Of a stretch of DNA of 46,296 nt, positions 42,882 through 46,296 are shown piece by piece. The stretch's first letter is position 1. Each line of letters opens with the position of its first letter. The notes beneath the pieces were generated by a model that saw only the letters and a program-made list of their open reading frames with translations, had not been told where the DNA came from and made no database searches. Origin of the DNA: Candidatus Zixiibacteriota bacterium. Lineage in GTDB: Bacteria; Zixibacteria; MSB-5A5; CAIYYT01. The position numbers and the translations under genes were made by a program. The stretch lies in contig JADYYF010000156.1 of the NCBI GenBank assembly GCA_020853795.1, positions 1 to 46,296 of the forward strand, in the 5' to 3' direction.

Positions 42882-43961
42882 ATGACCCTCAATATTAGCC
42901 AAATCGAATCTTTGCTCGGGCCGAATGCCAAAACTTTGCTTGGACACCAGTGCAAGACCATCGACAAGTCCAAGCTCCATCTCCCCGGACCTGACTTCGT
43001 CGACCGCGTCGTCGTTCATTCCGATCGTCCGAATACCGTGCTCCAGAACCTCAACTGGATGATCCATCACGGCCGCTTGGCCCACACCGGCTACATGTCG
43101 ATTCTCCCGGTGGATCAGGGTATCGAACACTCCGGCGGCGCTTCCTTCGCGCCCAACCCGGATTACTTCGACCCCGAGAGCATCGTCAAGCTCGCAGTCG
43201 AGGGCGGCTGCAACGCCGTCGCTTCCACTTTCGGCGTGCTCGGCTCGGTGGCGCGCAAGTGGGCGCACAAGATGCCGTTTATCGTCAAGATCAATCACAA
43301 CGAATTTCTGAGCTATCCGAATGCCTTCGATCAGGTGATGTTCGGCACGATCGACCGCGCGTACGACATGGGCGCAATCGCCGTCGGCGCCACCATCTAC
43401 TTCGGCTCGCAGGAATCGCGGCGGCAGATCGTCGAGGTCGCGGAGGCGTTTGCGCACGCGCACGAGCTCGGCATGGTCACCGTGCTGTGGTGCTACCTGC
43501 GCAACAACGCCTTCAAGATTGACGGCGTCGATTATCACGTCGCGGCCGACCTTACCGGCCAGGCCAATCATCTGGGCGTCACCTTGCAGGCTGACATCAT
43601 CAAGCAGAAGATGCCGGAAACCAATCGCGGTTTTGAAGCGGTCGAGAAGGCTGCCGGTAAACCGTATTCGAAGTGGAGCAAGAAGGTTTACGACCAGCTC
43701 ACGACCGACAATCCGATCGACCTGGTGCGCTACCAGGTGGCCAATTGCTTTATGGGTCGCGCTGGTTTGATCAATTCCGGCGGCGCTTCCGGCAAGAACG
43801 ACTTGGCGGATGCCGTGACCACGGCCGTGATCAACAAGCGCGCCGGCGGCATGGGCTTAATCTCCGGTCGCAAGGCGTTCCAACGTCCGATGAAGGAGGG
43901 CGTCGAGTTGCTGAACGCGATTCAGGATGTCTATCTCTGCAAGGAGATTGCCGTAGCGTAG
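42882..43961 (+). CDS. fbaB: Fructose-bisphosphate aldolase, class I (DhnA type)
   Basis: The 359-aa DhnA-type aldolase cleaves fructose 1,6-bisphosphate without metal, through a lysine Schiff base. Family stretches: [32 protein letters not shown] with a candidate lysine, [13 protein letters not shown] and [14 protein letters not shown], and a closing [12 protein letters not shown] motif. ATG at 42882 follows GCGGAGGTTGATC; a TTG six bases earlier is less likely. It ends before a REP-like palindrome and a strong terminator. Confidence 0.93.
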   Translation: MTLNISQIESLLGPNAKTLLGHQCKTIDKSKLHLPGPDFVDRVVVHSDRPNTVLQNLNWMIHHGRLAHTGYMSILPVDQGIEHSGGASFAPNPDYFDPESIVKLAVEGGCNAVASTFGVLGSVARKWAHKMPFIVKINHNEFLSYPNAFDQVMFGTIDRAYDMGAIAVGATIYFGSQESRRQIVEVAEAFAHAHELGMVTVLWCYLRNNAFKIDGVDYHVAADLTGQANHLGVTLQADIIKQKMPETNRGFEAVEKAAGKPYSKWSKKVYDQLTTDNPIDLVRYQVANCFMGRAGLINSGGASGKNDLADAVTTAVINKRAGGMGLISGRKAFQRPMKEGVELLNAIQDVYLCKEIAVA

Positions 43962-43966
43962 AGACC

Positions 43967-43993
43967 GTAGGTCAGGATCCCCGCGATCCTGAC
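43967..43993 (+). repeat. REP-like palindrome, copy 2
   Basis: GTAG head plus hairpin GTCAGGATC-CCCGC-GATCCTGAC, identical over 27 bp to the copy at 37399-37425. It sits 5 bp after the aldolase stop, just before the terminator. Confidence 0.72.
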
Positions 43994-44016
43994 TAGCGTA
44001 TTGGCTTAAATGTGAC

Positions 44017-44054
44017 GTCGCTGTAGACCACCGTCTGCAGCGACGCTTTCTTTT
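44017..44054 (+). terminator. Rho-independent terminator after the class I aldolase
   Basis: GTCGCTGTAGAC pairs with GTCTGCAGCGAC (12 bp, one G-T pair) around a CACC loop and is followed by GCTTTCTTTT. It lies 55 bp past the stop. Confidence 0.82.
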
Positions 44055-44131
44055 GAGAATGAATTCTTTGCCGATGGATGGTGCCCCATCGCCGGAAGCC
44101 CCGAGGAACGGGGGATTGCGGTGGGACGTCG

Positions 44132-44605
44132 CTACCTTGTGTTCTGCAGCGCTTGATTGAACTTCTCGCCGATCACCTCTGCCCGATACGCAAAGATCCC
44201 CCGCAATTGCCGCTTCACGAACAGCGAGTGCGCGATCCGTCCCAGAATTCCCAGCGGTAGAGCATATTTCACTTCATCAGAGATGAGGGTGCCGCCTTCA
44301 ACTTCGCGGAAACTGTGCCGATGATGCCAGAGCCGGTACGGACCATTGATCTGTTCGTCGACGAAGGCATGCGGCGGATCGTAATGCGAGATCAACGTCC
44401 GCCAGCGCAGGCGCAGTCCCATCACTTTGATTGTGTAGTCGATCAACGCGCCGGCGTTCATCGCAATTGGTGTCGGCGTGACAATCACAAATCCCAGCGA
44501 CGGTGGCGTGATCTTAGCGAGATTTTCGGGCCGCTCGAAGAATGCAAACACCTCCGGCAGCGGCCGCGGGACAAATTGCTCGGCGGTCAGAGTGTAGGTT
44601 TTCAC
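44132..44605 (-). CDS. SRPBCC-family protein (START-like fold)
   Basis: The 157-aa protein starts at GTG 44605, after GAGAAGAAATC and overlapping the photolyase stop by 4 bp. The pattern begins with AEQFVPRPLPEVFAFFERPE, then LIDYTIKVMGLRLRWRTLI, YRLWHHRHSF and ISDEVKYALPLGILG. It fits the START/SRPBCC fold (COG4276-like, formerly annotated as cell division inhibitor). The partner photolyase is co-transcribed, a common pairing. It is probably a ligand-binding protein; the ligand is unknown. Confidence 0.85.
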   Translation of the reverse strand: MKTYTLTAEQFVPRPLPEVFAFFERPENLAKITPPSLGFVIVTPTPIAMNAGALIDYTIKVMGLRLRWRTLISHYDPPHAFVDEQINGPYRLWHHRHSFREVEGGTLISDEVKYALPLGILGRIAHSLFVKRQLRGIFAYRAEVIGEKFNQALQNTR

Positions 44606-45972
44606 GATTTCTTCTCTGCCGGCACGAAGCGCGCGATGTATTGTTTGACGTCGAACTTGCGCGCGCAACCGTCGTAGCTCATGTAACGAATCTTGCCGAA
44701 CACCGCTCGCTCGCCCCAAGCCCGGTCATGCACGCCGCCGATGCTCCAGGCAATGCCCGCGTAGCCGTTCGGATCGCGCCCGTCCAGTTCGTAGCGGTCA
44801 TTCAGATCGATCGCGGTCTCCAGAGCTTCCTCCGGCGATCCGGTCCACTCCAGGATTTTCTTCGCCCAGTACATGCGCATGTAACCGTGCATCTTGCCGG
44901 TCGTCACCATTTCGATTTGGGCTGCATTCCACAACTCGTCGTGAGTCTGCGCGTGTTCAAAATCGGCGCGCGAATATAGGATGCTGCGCTCGTCGCCGCG
45001 GTGTTGGTTCAGAGTCGTCTGTGCCCAGGAATGGAATCCCGCAAACGCGTCGTAATGTTCGTTGTAGTGGCAGAAGTTATCGGACAACTCACGCCGCACG
45101 ATCAACTCCTCGAGGAAGCTCTCCTGCGCCGCGATGTTCTGATCGAACCGCTGAGCCTCCAGCGCTACCTGTTGCGCGGCGATCTGCCCGAAGTGCAGAT
45201 AGGGCGACAGATTCGATTGCGCGTCGTGCGTCGGCAGATTACGCTCGTCATGATATCGCTGCAGCCCGCGCCGAAGGAAGGCCTGCAACTGTTTGTGCGC
45301 GGCCGCTTCGCCGGGGGCGAAGTCGGCAACTGCGCCGACACTGCGATCGACCGCAAGCGCCTTGCGCGCCTTCGCCCAATCGATCGGCTTGGACTCACCT
45401 GCCATGAGGTGAGGGTGTTTCTTGATGCGCGGATATTCTGTGAGATAGTGCGGCAGGAGCTTATGGATCTTCGGTCGGAACGTGTAAGCCGCAAACTCCT
45501 GCTTCGGCGATGCCACCCAGCACGGAACGATGTTGTGCGCATCGACTTCATAGAAGGGCGCGGCAATCTTTGGGACGATGGCGTCCTTCCACTTGCGGTT
45601 GATGCGTAGAGCGGTGAAATCGGTCACCAGCGCGCCGATTCTCTCCCGCGCCGCCAGCTTTGGCATTTCGCTATCGGGAGACCCGGTCAGCAACCGAAAT
45701 TCGATGGCAAGTCGGCGGCACTCGCTCTCGACCTGCTCCAGCCCCCTGAGCATGAACTCATATTGCCGCAGCGTCGCGTCGAGATAGTTCGGGAGCACGC
45801 AAAACGCGACGATCAGCGGCTGCCGCAGCTTCAACGCCAAATCCTGGGCATAAAGCAGCGCCCAGTTGTCGTGCACGCGCTGGTCACGGCTCATCCAGTA
45901 GACGACCGGTCCGACAGACGGAGTGCCGGTTCGCAGCGAGCGTGCACGGCTCAGGTCAACGCGATCAGACAT
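44602..45972 (-). CDS. phr: Deoxyribodipyrimidine photolyase, class II type
   Basis: The 456-aa photolyase repairs UV-induced cyclobutane pyrimidine dimers using FAD and blue light. Motifs: VVYWMSRDQRVHDNWAL at the N-terminus (class II opening), LSPYLHFGQIAAQQVALEA, ELIVRRELSDNFCHYN, and KMHGYMRMYWAKKILEW, with WSIGGVHDRAWGERAVFGKI near the C-terminus. The tryptophans are those expected for FAD photoreduction. ATG at 45972. It lies downstream of the SemiSWEET gene (76-bp gap) and coupled with the SRPBCC gene. Confidence 0.95.
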   Translation of the reverse strand: MSDRVDLSRARSLRTGTPSVGPVVYWMSRDQRVHDNWALLYAQDLALKLRQPLIVAFCVLPNYLDATLRQYEFMLRGLEQVESECRRLAIEFRLLTGSPDSEMPKLAARERIGALVTDFTALRINRKWKDAIVPKIAAPFYEVDAHNIVPCWVASPKQEFAAYTFRPKIHKLLPHYLTEYPRIKKHPHLMAGESKPIDWAKARKALAVDRSVGAVADFAPGEAAAHKQLQAFLRRGLQRYHDERNLPTHDAQSNLSPYLHFGQIAAQQVALEAQRFDQNIAAQESFLEELIVRRELSDNFCHYNEHYDAFAGFHSWAQTTLNQHRGDERSILYSRADFEHAQTHDELWNAAQIEMVTTGKMHGYMRMYWAKKILEWTGSPEEALETAIDLNDRYELDGRDPNGYAGIAWSIGGVHDRAWGERAVFGKIRYMSYDGCARKFDVKQYIARFVPAEKKS

Positions 45973-46048
45973 GGTGAACCTGCATCGTCTTCATCTCACC
46001 AACTCCAACCACTGCCGTCACAGTGGGTTCGCCGTGTCGAAGATTGCA

Positions 46049-46296
46049 CTACCGGTATTTGAGCTTGAAGGCCAGAATCCCGACCGTGAAGAACAGCGCC
46101 ACGGCGTTGGCAACGATGATCGGCACGTCGCGCACCAGCAAGCCGTAAACCAGCCACAGGAGCACGCCGGTGCTGATCACGGCGTACATCGCCAGCGAGA
46201 TGTCGTGGGTTGACTTCGATTTCCAGATCTTGAGCAACTGCGGCACGAAGGAAAAAGTCGTGCAAGCGCCGGCAATCAGCCCGAGAGCGGTGAGCG
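46049..46296 (-). CDS. SemiSWEET-type sugar transporter (5' end beyond window)
   Basis: About 82 codons are visible up to the window edge; the true start is outside. Three transmembrane helices are seen (TALGLIAGACTTFSF, then LAMYAVISTGVLLWLVYGLL and PIIVANAVALFFTVGILAF), with the PQ motif in FVPQLLKIWKSKSTHDISL. This is the half-size SWEET pattern, which dimerises to move small sugars across the membrane. The shorter reading beginning at GTG (46246) would lose helix 1. It is upstream of the photolyase gene on the same strand. Confidence 0.85.
   Translation of the reverse strand, partial: LTALGLIAGACTTFSFVPQLLKIWKSKSTHDISLAMYAVISTGVLLWLVYGLLVRDVPIIVANAVALFFTVGILAFKLKYR

Noticed and set aside
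37399-43993. Palindrome pair as a CRISPR array
   Set aside because: Copies are kilobases apart, with no regular spacers; they fit REP sequences instead.

Overview
The window is GC-rich bacterial chromosomal DNA (about 57-60 % GC by eye) from a Gram-negative-type organism of the FCB/Zixibacteria kind. The main clues are secreted proteins ending in duplicated dockerin-like repeats of the pattern GDxDxSGxxxxxDAVYLINYIF, a secreted protein with a Por/type-IX-like C-terminal domain containing QNYPNPFNPST, several DUF5666 lipoproteins, a B12-dependent ribonucleotide reductase and a class I DhnA-type aldolase. The taxonomic call is an inference from gene content. No rRNA, tRNA, CRISPR array or intact insertion sequence was seen.

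Layout. 1-10 kb (minus strand): the 3'-incomplete end of a cupredoxin/CHRD secreted protein, two DUF5666 lipoproteins, then a tight four-gene operon (ECF sigma factor, zinc-binding anti-sigma factor, TPR-CHAT caspase-like protease, secreted dockerin-bearing subtilase), then a third DUF5666 lipoprotein. This operon is the most interesting system in the window. 10-17.7 kb (plus strand): a small DUF6614-like protein, rpmE, DUF1385, prfA, a membrane protein, tldD, tldE/pmbA, a 69-residue Tat-leader protein and prmC, mostly with overlapping ends. 17.7-23 kb (minus): DUF2231 membrane protein, copper-type P1B ATPase and a large phosphohexomutase. 23.3-24.7 kb (plus): a repeat protein with a type-IX-like tail. 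24.8-34.5 kb (minus): two tiny genes, rho, rsfS, a LytR_C membrane protein, a small secreted protein, then a translationally coupled metabolic operon. That operon reads class II aldolase, aminotransferase-like protein, folB, folK, deoxynucleoside kinase, panB, panC, panD and a GlmU-type uridylyltransferase. 35-37.4 kb (plus): nrdJ preceded by a dense regulatory region with NrdR-like boxes. 37.4-38.1 kb: REP-like palindromes and a truncated dockerin gene. 38.1-40.3 kb (minus): M1 metallopeptidase with dockerin. 40.6-44 kb (plus): a Roadblock/LC7-type gene pair, acpS and class I aldolase. 44.1-46.3 kb (minus): SRPBCC protein, class II photolyase and a SemiSWEET cut by the window end.

How parts work together. 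The fol/pan/dNK operon supplies pterin and pantothenate precursors and deoxynucleotides, complementing nrdJ nearby and AcpS, which consumes CoA. rpmE, prfA and prmC form a translation module: RF1 is the substrate of the PrmC methyltransferase. The sigma/anti-sigma/CHAT/subtilase genes look like a proteolysis-linked transcriptional switch. Many starts are GTG or TTG with stop-start overlaps, so start choices were made on Shine-Dalgarno position and family length. Several real genes begin well inside the longest reading frame.
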